Shown: positions 49,763 to 61,900, counted from the first letter of the stretch. The stretch is DNA of 64,000 bases from Cycas panzhihuaensis (GCA_023213395.1 CM041465.1:227051741-227115740), one strand, 5' to 3'. Program-made: numbers and translations. The notes: generated by a model not told the origin, from the letters alone.

Positions 49763-51391
49763 TATAAATACTTTAATACATAATCTAAAAAGTATGGTCT
49801 TAATGAATAAATAAGAATCCTTTTAACCTCTAATGAGGAAATAACTTGAGATTGACATACAATAAAACTTTTTTTCAAATGAAATTTCAAATGGATACTA
49901 ACAAGATTCCTTCTTAACACATAAAAGTAGGTAACTAAATAATGAGCTGAAAAGCATATCTCTTTTTAAATAAAATAATACAAGATAAATGTTCTACTTT
50001 TGAAATGAAACAAATATATACAACCAATAATCTTTTTAAAATGATATAAGTAAACATTAAAATAGTATAAAATAAAAGGAAAGTAAAGGCCTTTGAGTGA
50101 GCTTATAATTATCCAATAGAATGTACCTTATTTGAACTCTTAAGTGCAATGAAAATGGCCTTAAATCAACTTTAAAAATGCTTTGCTAATGAAGCAAAAG
50201 TAACTCTTAAATGAGAAAAAAATGAGCTAAATTGAGCTTCAATATATAAATGAATGAACTGAAAATAAATGAGCAATAAATATGCTTTTATATGAGCCTA
50301 TTTCAAGTTGTAAAAAGATGTAAAGTATGCTTTTAAATATATCTTTGAAATATGCACTTTTATTTGACCTTGAATGCACTTTAAAAGTAAATTGGCTTAA
50401 AAAATAAGTGAAATAGGCTTGAAAATAGTTTAAACTTAAAGTAAATGAACTATAAAATGAAACAACAAATTTAAAAATAAAGTTATTAAGAGTTAGAGAG
50501 CACCGATTTGAAAATTTAACTTTCAAAGCCTCCCTCTTCTTTAAGAGGCTTAAATATGACTAAAAACTATAAAATATCAATTGTAAGCTCATAAAATCAA
50601 GTAAAAATAATCAAATATAGATTAGTAATCTAATAATATATAAATATACCAAGATTGAATAAAAAATTAGTTCAAAATGGCTAAAAAATGATCAAACTAG
50701 GGTCAACTAGGAGAGCTAACTTTACTAGACTCAAAACCCTATAAAATAGCTTCAAATCTTATTAAAAACCACTTTAGTATGTAGATATTCAAAATGCATT
50801 TCCAATGGATCCAGTCATTCAAAAAATATACTCCTAGATGAAATGTTATAGTGAAAACACTGAAAGACCTCTTTTTAGCAATCAAATGAAAAAAGGAGGA
50901 GGGGGGGGGGGGGTTTAAGTCCCTTTGAGCTAAGGCCCTTGGTTACCTAAAGGGATAATATGACCTCCCACTAAGGTCCAAATGGGGCTAGCAGATTTGA
51001 AATATTATAGAATATAATTAAACCCTCTTAAAAACTAAAATTATAAAAAATAACTAATAAAATTTTGAAATCTACCCCTTAATATAAAAAAAAAAAAGGT
51101 CACATGGGAACTCAACATGACTAAAAGCTAATGGAGAAGGGGGCTAATGCCTAAACCACATGTCCAAACTTGAAATTTTATCTATTTTAATTAAATTAAA
51201 ATCAAACTTTAGAAAAAATATATAAATTATCAAATGATTTTCCCAGACATTAACGGGCAACCTGCGCAGGAGAAAAATTTAATTTAAAGACGATCTAAAA
51301 ATGGTCAAAAAGATCGAATCTAACACAAACAAGGGTGCAACAATCTAAAATAAGAAATATTTTAGAAATATATATTCATATATTAATAACT

Positions 51392-51461
<70 letters not shown>

Positions 51462-52410
51462 TAACTTATTAAAAAAGAGCTATAGTTGAAGTAAAATTTA
51501 CCTAGAGGTTATGGTCTTCATGTAGCACTCAGGATTCACAATGGAGTATGCACATGACTATACATAGGTGGTAACAACATAGGAAGTAGCCACTCTATAT
51601 TAGAAGATGGGGACCAATCCATAAAATAGACAAATTATGAGTGCAAATCATTGCTTACTAGATATCAGTGAATAGGGTCATGATGATAGTAATGGGGATA
51701 ACCACTGAGACGAAATGAAAGTGCTAGATATATGCTACTTGAAACTGCCTATGATGCTCTAATAGGCTCCTTAGATTTACCTTCACATAGACTAGATCTT
51801 ATAGACCCACATCAAATATAGCCATAGAAGATTATAACATTCCATGAGAATGAACCATTGAATTATTAATTAGAACACTGACAAGAACCCCAACATAAGA
51901 GCAGAGTGCTAATGGGGAAGATTTGCCATCAAGCATGGTACCAATGGAGAATTCTCACCAATGGACATAGGGACACCAATGAATAGGAGCAACCTGAACT
52001 TGAATAGATGATTCAACAATTAATAAAAATATCAAAACCAACAAATTTAACATTGATAGATTTGTGAGGAATAGAGAGGATACTATGATTTCCAGGAGTA
52101 AGATCTCCTTTCAAAGGAGATGAAATTTCAAACTAATTTTTTCACTGGGAACATAAGGCTGTCAGGAATCCAATGAGAGATCATATGCTTGGCTTTCATT
52201 GGATGAATAATGAGCTAGAAGCTAGAAATAAAGAGATTAGTAAAATAATGAAAAACATTTTAAAATAAATATATATTATTAAAAATGGAATGCTAGGTGT
52301 ATATTCAGAACAACCCATTCAATGCTGCACCGATTTGTTAATATAAGACCAACAAATATTCAAACTTTGTCATAATACTTCTGTAAGGTTTTGTGAGCTC
52401 TGTTACCAAA
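49763..52410 (-). other. D' leader and primer site; expanded TA run
   Basis: Reverse copy of 32339-34929. The G run at 50899-50913 and TA run at 51395-51459 (65 bp) are longer than their partners in D (ten or so C, and 15 bp of TA). Reversed iMet-type primer site gagctctgttacca at about 52396-52408. No gene recognised. Confidence 0.6.
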
Positions 52411-52744
52411 TGAAGAATGCAATGAGGACAGAGTGGAGCAAGTGCAATAGTATTCAAGCCATGTTCAAAACCATATTCAAATCCATTATCAATCTATTTT
52501 TTATATTGTTAACAAATTTTATATAGATTGCTAGTGTTAAAGAACACTAGGGATATTAGGGCCTAAAATATATATTCGGGAGGTAAGCAAGAGCCTACCT
52601 CAATATCCAAATTTAAAATATAATAAAATAATAAACAACTTAAAATAAAATAACATTATCTTATCCAAGTGACAACTGTGGGAGCCTTACATGGTCCCAA
52701 GATATTTGCACAAATAAATAAATGTAATGAACATTAATCCAATA
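52411..52744 (-). repeat. D' 5' LTR
   Basis: 334 bp, tgaagaatgc to ccaata on the + strand; inverted duplicate of 32003-32336 and shares its TG-to-TA change at the outer end, showing that the mutation predates the duplication. Confidence 0.88.
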
Positions 52745-53391
52745 AAGTATACCTATATTTGATAGAACAAACTTTTAACTTTGGAGAAATTTAATAAAAT
52801 CATATTTTATTATTAATAATCTTTAGAAATTTATGAATGATGGTTATAATGAAGATGAACAAAACTTTAAAGAAAATGTGAAAAGAGACAACGAAGCCTT
52901 AGCTTTAATATTTTATGCATTAGGTGACCACACATTCTCTAGAATAAGTAAGATAACCACATCAAAGAATGCATGGGATATTTTAGAATTGCTTTATGAA
53001 GGAGCCAATACAAAACTAAAAGAAAATAAATATATTGATGATGTTTTATATGTGGGACAAATATTAGAGTAAGATAATAATGATATGTTTGATAATGTTA
53101 TATATACCATTGATGACTCCAACGAAGTTGATGATCACTCCAAGATAAAAGATAAAGAAGATAAAAATCCTAATGAAGCTAGACCTACTCAAGTTTAGCA
53201 ACCACATGTCTTATATTCTTAAAGAGTCTATCATTATTAAGGCATCAATAAGGGATGGTGACATGGAATTGGTCTACTACAAAATAAAAGAACAAGTGAC
53301 ATATCTCTTTCCTAAAGTTTTTCTAAAGTATAAGTTCCACAAATTCAAAAAGCAACTTGGAATTTCATGTAATAAACATTATGAGGGAGAA
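52745..53391 (+). pseudogene. E' gag (rest) fused to RNase H tail
   Basis: Resumes E' gag after D': IPIFDRTNFNF, then MNDGYNEDEQNFKENVKRD and TSKNAWDILELLYEGANTK (52833-53072), acidic linker with DHSKIKDKEDKNPNE, and the RNase H tail IRDGDMELVYYKIKEQVTYL, KYKFHKFKKQLGI (53173-53391). Inverted duplicate of 31350-31997. The frame ends in the polypurine tract tatgagggagaa, at TAG overlapping the LTR start. Confidence 0.82.
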
Positions 53392-53442
53392 TATTAGGTT
53401 TAATGTTCATTACTCTATATTAAAGTCTACATTAGGAGTTTT
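53392..53442 (+). repeat. E' 3' LTR, inner portion
   Basis: Starts tattaggtttaatg and is cut by C' at 53443, mirroring 31305-31355. The outer part is not present because the duplicated block ends inside C'. Confidence 0.75.
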
Positions 53443-53792
53443 TAGGAATATGAAATTATATAGGTATATTCCCATCTATAGAATCTTTAACCATACATAG
53501 CAAGCAAACAAAAATACACATAGAAAATATGTATACAATACATAGGATTTATATGGGAAAACCCTTTTGGATAAAAATCCACCACAAAAGATCCTTCTGG
53601 ATCAGATTAATTATTTTGCAATTGCTTGATACATTGAATATACAAGGCTTCAAGGTTTTTATCCTCTTCTAAGAGGTGTCACCTGGTTGAGGTTGTGATA
53701 CTCTAAATAAGTTATACCTTTTCACTTAATCACCTTAGTTAAACCACATTAATATTAACATAGTGGCTTAATAATCAACTGTCATGTTAACA
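53443..53792 (-). repeat. C' 3' LTR
   Basis: 350 bp, inverted duplicate of 30955-31304, followed on the right by the reversed polypurine tract tcccccctt at 53793-53802. Confidence 0.9.
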
Positions 53793-55593
53793 TCCCCCCT
53801 TAATGTGCATGTGGAAAGTCTGCCAACTACAATAGCTATGTTATCATAAAGGTTGGGACTATCCTACAATTTCTTTATCCTTGTCGATACACCCCCCCCT
53901 TAAGGATAACATTAGTGAGTCCTAATTTGGTATGCACCTTCGTGAAATGATCTTCAATGAGTGGCTTGATGAACATGCCTACAAGCTAGAATTCACTCAA
54001 ATAATAGTCAACCGATAGCTTACCTGACTTTATCTTTTCACAGATGTAGTGGTGCTAAATCTCGATATGCTTCATATGCACATGAAACTCTAGATTCTTT
54101 GATAGGTGAATGTTACTCTGATTATCAACAAAGATAACTAGATGTCCATTAGAAACTCTAAGAAACTCTAGGAGACCTTGTAACCATACCGTTTCCTTTA
54201 TACCAGCATTAAGTCCTTAATATTCTACCTCTATAGAAGATAATACTAATGTCTATTTCTTCTTTAACTACCATGAAATAAATCCATTACCAATACCAAA
54301 TAGGTATCCAGTAGTGGACTTTCGATCATTGGAGTCTTCTCCCTTATCAATATTCGTATAGTTATACAACCTTATCTCTTTACCTCAATAGTACTCAAGA
54401 CCAAGATTGATTGTCCCCTTTAAATATTTTAGAATCTACTTTGCTATAATAAAATGAGACTCCTGGGGATTCTACATGTAGTGGGAAACTAATCCAACAT
54501 CATATGCAACATCTAGTCTAGTATGAGTCAAGTAGATCAGATTCCCTAATGACTGGCGATACTTCATTCCATCTATAAAGGGCTTGGTCATATCCTTTTG
54601 CAACCTTACACCCTTTACATATGGTGTTACAATAGGTTTATAATTTTGCATCCTAAACTTATCCGATAGGTTTTTCATATATTCTGACTACAACAATGCA
54701 ATCTGATCATCCATCTGCCTGATCTGAATGACCAAGAAATAATGAAGTCTCCTGAGGTCTGTCATGTTAAATGAAGCTCCTAAATTAGACTTGACTTCAG
54801 CTATAACCTTTCCGTAGTTATCACCGATGATGAAATCACCTATATATACCATACAAGTAATTATTGAAGTCCCTTTTCTTTTCATATACACGTTTAGGTT
54901 AAGTTCTAAAAACTCGAAACCTTTAGCTTTCAACTTAGCATTCATATTTTTATACCAAGCATGGGGTGCTTGTTTCAGGCCATAAATTGATTTCTTTAAT
55001 TGGAAAACAAGATACTCTTAGCCATCCTTAATGAATCCCAAAGGCTGTGATATGTAAATCTCCTCCTTTAGATCTCTATTAAGTAATGCAGACTTGATAT
55101 CCATCTACTGTAACTCCCAACCATAAGTAGCTACTAAGGAAATGTACAAGTAGACCATTGTCATTCTAGAGACTAGTGCAAATGTCTTTTTATAGTCAAT
55201 TCCTTACTTTTTCTTTAATCCTTGAATCAAAATATTGGTGAGGTTTAGTTATCCATACCATTGTCCACATCTCCATTGAAGTGAAACTTTATCTTATAGA
55301 CCCACTTGCATCTAGTAAGGTTCTTCATTGGAGGGAGTGGAACCAAATCCCACATATTATTCTTTAGTAGAGAACTATACTCTTCCTCCATCATAACTCT
55401 CTAATATGGATCTCATTTTACCTCATCAAATAAATTAGGATCATTAGAGTCGTTGATGTCTACCAACATAGTTCAATTAGCATGTTGACTTCTAGTTATT
55501 TTACCATCATTTAGGGTTTACATTGCCATACTAGAATCTTTAATAGTCTTCCTTGCCCATAAAGGTATAGAAGAACCTGTTGTTAGAGGTACT
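53793..55593 (-). pseudogene. C' pol fragment: RT and RNase H, truncated
   Basis: Minus-strand RT and RNase H motifs matching element C: MVYIGDFIIGDNYGK (54850), YRQSLGNLIYLTHTRLDV (54540), and an open stretch MNAKLKAKGFEFLELNLNV (54945-54688). It ends at 55593 in the integrase-RT linker, at a point equivalent to 29165 in C, with no element boundary there. Confidence 0.85.
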
Positions 55594-55607
55594 CCTTGCC
55601 CATAAAG
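55594..55607 (+). repeat. 14-bp templated filler at the insert's right junction
   Basis: ccttgcccataaag is identical to 55551-55564, 43 bp to the left, and its last bases overlap the resuming LTR sequence aagttg. It is not in element C at the equivalent position nor in intact D' LTR. Confidence 0.75.
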
Positions 55608-55835
55608 TTGTTTATTATTTTATTATATTTTAAATTTAGAGATTGAGGCAAGCTCCCACCCACCTCCCGAATATGTATTTTAGGGCTTAATATCCCCGGT
55701 GTTCTTCAACATTACCAATCTATGTGAAATTTGTTTACAATGTATAAAATGGATTGATAATGGATTTGAATATGGTTTTGAACATAGCTTGAATACTATT
55801 GCACCTATTCTCCTCTATCCTCATTACGTTCTTCA
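55605..55835 (+). repeat. Element D 3' LTR, right part
   Basis: aagttgtttattatttt to cgttcttca, matching the remaining part of the 334-bp LTR (compare 48673-48903 in reverse, and 32106-32336). Followed by the right TACTT target duplication. Confidence 0.88.
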
Positions 55836-55840
55836 TACTT
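55836..55840 (+). repeat. Right target-site duplication of element D (TACTT)
   Basis: Exact match to 31998-32002. Element E gag coding continues beyond it on the minus strand (start codon at 55863). Confidence 0.85.
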
Positions 55841-58223
55841 ATATTACTAAGATTTATTACCATTATAAACACTTTAATACATAATCCAAAGAAAAATGTG
55901 TGGTCTTATTAATGAAGTAAGAATCCTTTTAACATAAAATAAAAAATAATTTAACAATAAAATGAAATATATCTTCTTTAAATAAAATCACTGTATGAAA
56001 TAAGTAAGCTTTTAAAAATAATTCAAATAAGCTCTAAAATAGTATGCAATTAAAGGAAATAAGATAGCCTTTAGATGAGCTTATAAACATGCAATAGAAT
56101 ACACTCTAAATGAACTTTTAGATGCAATAAAGGAATCTTAGTTGATATTTTAAAAATAAACTTTAATAAAGAGATAAAATAATTAATGATGAGTAAAATA
56201 ACTCTATTATGAGTTTCAATATATAGATGAATAAACTAAAAATAAATGAGCAACAAATATACTTTTATATGATCCCTTTCTAGATGCAAGAAGATAACCT
56301 TGAATGTACTTGAATTATGCCTTTAAAATGAAGCGCGTTAACCCTTAAATGAGTAAAATAGGCTTGATATGAGCTTTAACATAAAGTGAATGAGTTATAA
56401 ACTAAAATAACAACTTTAAAATATTTAAGGTTTAGAAAGTATTAGTTTGTAGGATAAGCATCCAAAGGTCTTATTTTCTTTCAAGAGGCCAAAATTAACT
56501 AAAAACCTATTAAAAATATGTGTGAGCCTCTATAAAATAAGTGAAAATAGTCAAAGATGGATTAGTAACTCAATAACATACAAATATGCTTAAATGAAGT
56601 AATAAAATAGCTCAAAAATGTTGAAAAATGCTCAAACTTAAATCAAATAGAAGGGCTAAATTTACTAGCCTTAAACTCCTACAAAATAACTTCAAATCAT
56701 AATATAAGTAGCTTTAATATATAGATCATTAAATTATCTTTCCAATTAATCCAACCATTTAAAAAGTAGACTCCTAGATCAAAAGTTATAGCCAAAATGG
56801 TGAGAAGACCTCTTTAAGGCAAAAAACTAAATTAGGGGGGTACAGACTTGAAAATTTATTAAAAATTATAAAATTGTTTAAAATCCAAAATTATGAAATA
56901 TGCCCTAATGGGTTTTCAAATCTGCCCTCATATTTAAAAACTGAGGTCATATGGGACCTTAATAAGACCAACAACTAAGGTCATAGGGGGGCTAATGGAT
57001 TTGAAAAAAATATTAAAAAGACTTAAATCTTTTAACAACCAAATTAATTAAAAATAGCTTATAGAATTTCAAAATTGAGCCCCTTTTTTACTAAACTAGG
57101 GTCTCATGGGATAGAATAAAGCCACCTGCTAGGGATAACTGGGGAGCTAACAACTGGATTTAAATATTTATACAATCAAATTAAATTAAATTTAAACTAT
57201 ACTATATATATATATATATATATATATAGATATATATATAGATATAGATATATATAGATATAAATATATAGATATAAATCAAATATTTTTTTAAATGTAA
57301 AACCTACACATTCTGCATGCATGCATAAGGTGGATTTGAGAAGCTTGTTATGTTTATAGAGACCACGAATTGCCATGAAATTTTAGGGGTGGATAGATCT
57401 AATATTTAACTTAGTGCCTATCAATTTTCATCATGAATAGAGACCCACAGTCTGAGAATGAAGTAGTTGAAGCTAAGCAAGTCGATGAGGGTAAACAGAG
57501 GTCAAACAATCGATCTAATCGATCAAGTGGAGCACTAAAAATCACACTATCTCAGGTGCACGATCTAGGAACCCTAATTTGTAAAAAACTTTGAGAGAAA
57601 AATAATGAAAATTGAATTAAAAAAGTGAAAATATAGATGAGTGACAAGTTTTTCACAAATTCGTAGAGTGACTTGACTCTCTTAAAAATAATGAAAATTG
57701 AATTTAAAAAGTGAAAATATAGATGGGCGATAAGCTTTTCACAAATTCATAGAGTGACTTGTCTTTTAGGAGAGATTTCTCTTTAACCAATTAATAAAAT
57801 TACTTGTCATCTTCTCTATTATAAAGTGGACTCAAAGATAAATGTAGTGATCAATCAAATGCAATAGTTTTGATTATTTGTTGATATGTAACAATCCACT
57901 AAAGTCTAGGTAAGCTAACTCAACCTAAAACTTGAGAAAAACATTGAGAAAAATTAAAAAATTCTTCTAAAATCTTAACAAACCTACTCCAAATCATACT
58001 TGGACTGAATATAATTAAGATATCTATTAAAAAATGTTAGTTTGTAGATCGTGGGAGTAGCCAACAATTTGTATGGCAAACAAAGGTATGCCAGTGTTAA
58101 ATAAAGATGCAAAACATTGTATTTTGATAAATTTAATTAAAAAAGCTATATAAATGATCTTACTTATTAAATAATATAAATTACATTTATATAGGTATGT
58201 TTTAAGTCCCAAACCTCACTCAA
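55841..58223 (-). other. Element E leader and gag start codon; short TA microsatellite
   Basis: Gag ATG at 55863 (minus), preceded by a 2.4-kb leader with no recognised gene. TA/TAGATA microsatellite at 57202-57275. The tandem block with gagtgacttg (57655-57770) is the partner of 46420-46565. Inverted duplicate of 45954-48672. Confidence 0.65.
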
Positions 58224-58509
58224 GGCACTCTAATACCAAATGAGAGATCTTGAGGATAGAGCAGAGCAAGAAAAATATTCAACCCATTTTGAAAATCATT
58301 AACAAACTTCAAATTTTGGTGGTGTTGATAAACATCAGGGACTTTACCCTTAAAATATATAGTTTAGGAGGTGGGCAGGAGCCTACCTCACACAATTCGA
58401 AAATAAAATAATAATAAAACATACATAAAATAAACTTACCTTGGCTATAGTTGGCTTGCGTGCTCCAAATGCATACTTTAATATAGGGTAATGAGTATTA
58501 AACCTAACA
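58224..58509 (-). repeat. Element E 5' LTR and primer binding site
   Basis: Reversed primer site ggcactctaatacca (58224-58238) and LTR 58241-58509, starting tgagagatc and ending aaacctaaca on the + strand, so TG...CA ends are intact. The core ggtgttgataaacatcaggg is at 58320-58339. Confidence 0.88.
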
Positions 58510-58514
58510 TATAA
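58510..58514 (+). repeat. Right target-site duplication of element E (TATAA)
   Basis: Exact match to 24833-24837. Confidence 0.85.
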
Positions 58515-58970
58515 GACATCATATACGAAACCCAAAGGACAAATACCATTTCAATTAGTATATAATTTTGAAATAGTCATGCCCACTAAGTTTATTATCC
58601 CAAGCCTCTATGAGGCATACTAGTTTAATGGAGAGGCCTAAAGGACCTAGATAAAAGACTATAATAGTTATTGAAGTTTGATAAAATTATATTATTACCA
58701 AAATCCATCATAAAGTTACTAAACATTGCCAAAAGAATTGACATGACAAGTAACTTAAAGTTAATGCATTCTAAGTGGGTGACTTAATGTTGGTATTTGA
58801 TAGTAAATTTAAAGACAAACTAGGAAAGTTAAAGACACATTAGAATGGCCCTTATATTATAGACAACATATGGCCAAATGGTTCAATTTCATTAAAGACC
58901 ATTGATGGTGAATCACTTCCTAACTAAAACAATATAAGTCAAATTAAACTATACAAGGAGTAATGTTTTT
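58515..58970 (+). pseudogene. Element A pol part 3: integrase C-terminus
   Basis: Continues A's integrase from 24837: IPFQLVYNFEIVMPTKFIIP, a Lys-rich stretch, LMLVFDSKFKDKLGKLKTH, NGPYIIDNIWPNG and SLKTIDGESLPN, the last corresponding to the family's WxGPYxVxxIxxNGxVxLxxLxGE. Frame shifts once or twice. Its inverted duplicate is 45190-45659. Confidence 0.82.
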
Positions 58971-61900
58971 AAAAAAAAGTATTAAAAAAAAAAAAAATAG
59001 TCCCCTTTTTTTGTAATATTTGGATCTAGTATTAAGTTTGGGAGTTATCAAAAAATCCAATGAAGTATAAATTCAACACAAAAAAAGGTTGACAAGAAAA
59101 GTTTGACAAAGAAAAGCTTGATAAAGAAAAGACAACTAGAAAAAGCTAGATAAGGAAAAATCAATAATAAAAATTCAACAAGAAAAACCTACACAAAAAG
59201 TTTGACAATAAAGGTCAACATTGGGCTTGGTGACTTACTTTCTATTAAAAAGGAAACTTTCATTAAGTTGGAAAGTTGGTGTTGATGTCAAAGATCACTT
59301 CTCCTAAGGCAAATATGATTAATTTGACATTGATTATTATTTCAACGAGTTAATTAGCATGCATTAATATATAGTCAATGGTAACTAATTAGTTGACACA
59401 GTGGTGAATAATTAGTTGACACTTTAAATATAGTAGGTACATTAATTATGTGTATCATCCTTTTCAAGATTTTTTTATTAACATAAGAGATACACCATTA
59501 GTAGGATCAACACCACCTTAAGTGAGTCCTATAATCTTTAATTTGTATTCTTCATTTTGAAAATCATAGAGTGATTACATTTAATATGAAGAGTGTTGGC
59601 TCCTCACTTTTGAAGATTTTAAGCACTCAACCTCTTTCAACACTAGGTAAACTCTTCACCTCAATATGTCTAAAGAAATAGATGATTTATGAGGAAGAGG
59701 ATGAGAGTCATAAGAGCAAGTTGAGACTATGTAATAGCATCAAGAAAGGCCTCAATTAATATTCAATATGAACAAGATTATAGATAAAGAATTATCCTCA
59801 CATAATGCATAATGGCTGGAATACACATGCTGGCTATCCTTACTTCAAGAGGACACAAACACTTCTAAAAGAAAAAAGAAAAGAAACATCATTGATGGAC
59901 AAAGCATGCCTTCTCTATCAGGCTAGTATGGCCTTGGAAGTCATGAAGTGTGCATGTTGAACATGCCCAAAAAGTAGGTCTAAAATAGAACCAACAATTA
60001 ATAGTAGACTTATGAACATACTATTCAGATATTAATGCTAAAATCAATTCAAAGCTAAGATATGTATAACTCATGAGCCCATAGTAGATTAGTTGAAGGA
60101 TCTAGAGGGGGATAATTTGAAATTTTAGATTTGAGAAATATGGTTTATAGTAGCAGTTTATAAAGTCACTAGATGAGAATGTAAAAATAGTAGAGACATG
60201 CAAAATTAGACCATTATGTAGGGTAAAAGAGAAGATCAAGTCCTACTAATGGTTAAAGAGCCACAAAGATTATAATTTAAAGTGACTACCAATTATTTGC
60301 ATAAACTTTATTATGAGTATGAGGTAGTTCATTTATAGAGGGCAAAGATCATTTAGGTGTATATGTCAATAGGTAAATAAAACATGGAACTAAGTTAGGC
60401 ATAGTAGGGCATAATCACATAGTCATTATGTGAGATGGCATTAATAAGTTGAGATTTGAGAAATTAGATAAGAGTTTGATAAACCATACACTAGTCTAGG
60501 TTGGATTAGGCTAGACTATAGACTTCAGAATCATAAGATCATAAGAAGGGTTGAGTGCAAAGAAAATAAATGAATTGAGTTCTTAGATTTAGGAGATAAA
60601 TTAGGAGAACCATTGTTATTACTTTTATTTTATGGTTTAGGTTGTCTCTTCCTATTAGTGTTATTATTGTGGTTAAGAAAGGGATTTTTATAGATGGGTT
60701 GGTCTAAATTAGATTTAGAATGAGTTTGAATATGAGTTTAAAACTTTATCTTACATAAAGTCCAAAACTCATCATCAAAATGACTCTTTATTCCATGTAG
60801 AGAACACCACAATTTAGTATAACCTTTAGGTGGAGGGATGCATTTCTCAACAAGTGTAATGGTTTTAGGTGATACCTCTTCTTATGTATTCTTTCCAATA
60901 TTAATTTGAGGGGAGACACCTAATTTATATTCTAAGTTGTGGAGGGTTGAAGTGAATGTGTCAAACAACTTGTATTGAGTGATGGGTTTGGGCTTTACAT
61001 AAGATGAAGTTTTAAGCTTGTGCTCAAACTCAGTCTAAAAGTAATTTAAACTTATCCATCTATAAAAATCCATTTCTTAATCATAATAATAATAATGATA
61101 GGAAGAGATAACCTCAAACACAAAACAAAAATAATAGCAATGGTTCTCTTAATTAATTTCCTAAATTTGAGAACTTAATGGTGCTTATTTTCTTTACACT
61201 TAACCCTTCTCTCAAGACCCTATGATGCTTAGGTTTGTAGTCCAACCTAAACCAACCCACATTGTACCAAACTCTCATCTAGTCATCTATGAGTCATTTT
61301 TTTATGTCATCTCACACAATGGCTATATTCTTATGTCTTGTTATGGCTATCTTAGGTCCATGCTCTATCTACCCATGGCCATTTTTACCCAAGTGATCTT
61401 TGCCCTCTGTATATAAGCCTACCCTTCCTCATAATAAAGTTGATATAAATAGTCAACAATCACTTTGAATAATGATCTATGTAACTCTTTGGTCTTTAGT
61501 AGGCTTTAAAGAGGGTGGAGATCATTTAGATACAAATGTTTATGGGTAGATAGAGTATGGATTTAAGACAAACATAGTAGGGCATAAGTACATAACCATT
61601 GTATAAGACAACATTAAAAAGTTAAGATATAGGTGGTTGGATGGATGTTTGATAGATTATGGGTTAGTCTATGCTCGACTACAAATCCAAGCATCATAAG
61701 ATCATAAGAGAAGGGCCAAGTACAAAGAAAACAAGTGCCATTGAATTTATAGACCATAGCATAATTATGATTAAGGATAGGTGATGTCACATATATAGCA
61801 TGAGTCGATGAGAAGAACCCAAGTAAGAGATATCCAAGTAGGATGAAAATTAATGGTAAAGAAATCAAGAACTGTGTGCATTATGGTTAAGGACAAACAA

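Larger units (their letters stand above)
48673..52744 (-). mobile_element. D': uninterrupted inverted copy of element D
   Basis: 4072 bp with 334-bp LTRs at both ends (48673-49006 and 52411-52744), a primer site in reverse (52396-52408) and the gag-RNase H fusion on the minus strand. Flanks are atgta (48668-48672) and aagta (52745-52749), a 5-bp target duplication with one change. It shows the intact 3' LTR that is split in D. Confidence 0.9.
35781..55604 (-). other. 19.8-kb insert in element D's 3' LTR, largely an inverted copy of both flanks
   Basis: D's LTR stops at ...attatttga and resumes with aagttgttta; the intact copy D' shows that only about four bases (tttt) are missing between them. 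Within the insert, 41323-45663 is the reverse complement of 58510-62845, 45664-48672 of 55836-58509, 48673-49006 of D's rejoined 3' LTR, and 49007-55593 of 29165-35681. The left end lies inside copia gag of F and the right end inside RT-upstream pol of C, so neither end is an element terminus. Copies differ by several percent (6 of 79 residues in one gag piece, 5 of 84 in another open stretch), so this is not one molecule read twice. Confidence 0.85.
32003..55835 (+). mobile_element. Element D: non-autonomous copia-derived LTR element, 3' LTR split by a 19.8-kb insert
   Basis: D's own sequence is 32003-35780 and 55605-55835, together about 4.0 kb. It has a 334-bp 5' LTR, iMet primer site, 2.6-kb leader, gag-RNase H fusion, polypurine tract and 3' LTR. 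Exact TACTT target duplications lie at 31998-32002 and 55836-55840, so the two distant pieces belong to one insertion. D sits in element E's gag. An uninterrupted inverted copy, D', is at 48673-52744. Confidence 0.88.
24838..58509 (-). mobile_element. Element E: non-autonomous copia-derived LTR element, expanded by nested insertions
   Basis: E's own sequence lies at 24838-25071, 31305-31997 and 55836-58509. It has 5' LTR and primer site at the right (58224-58509), a long leader, a short gag fused to an RNase H tail, and a 3' LTR at the left split by element C. Element D sits in gag. Exact 5-bp TATAA flanks both ends. A second copy, E', lies in inverted orientation at 45664-53442. Without insertions E is about 3.6 kb, and it lacks protease, integrase and reverse transcriptase. 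Confidence 0.85.

Noticed and set aside
35781-55604. Possibility that the inverted copy is an assembly or read-folding artefact
   Set aside because: The arms differ by several percent, have different microsatellite lengths, one has G and the other not, and the junction has filler DNA. Not excluded without reads, but less likely.
35781-55604. Helitron or DNA transposon capture as the source of the large insert
   Set aside because: No terminal inverted repeats, no target duplication, no CTRR end with hairpin seen at either junction, and no transposase or helicase coding in the insert.
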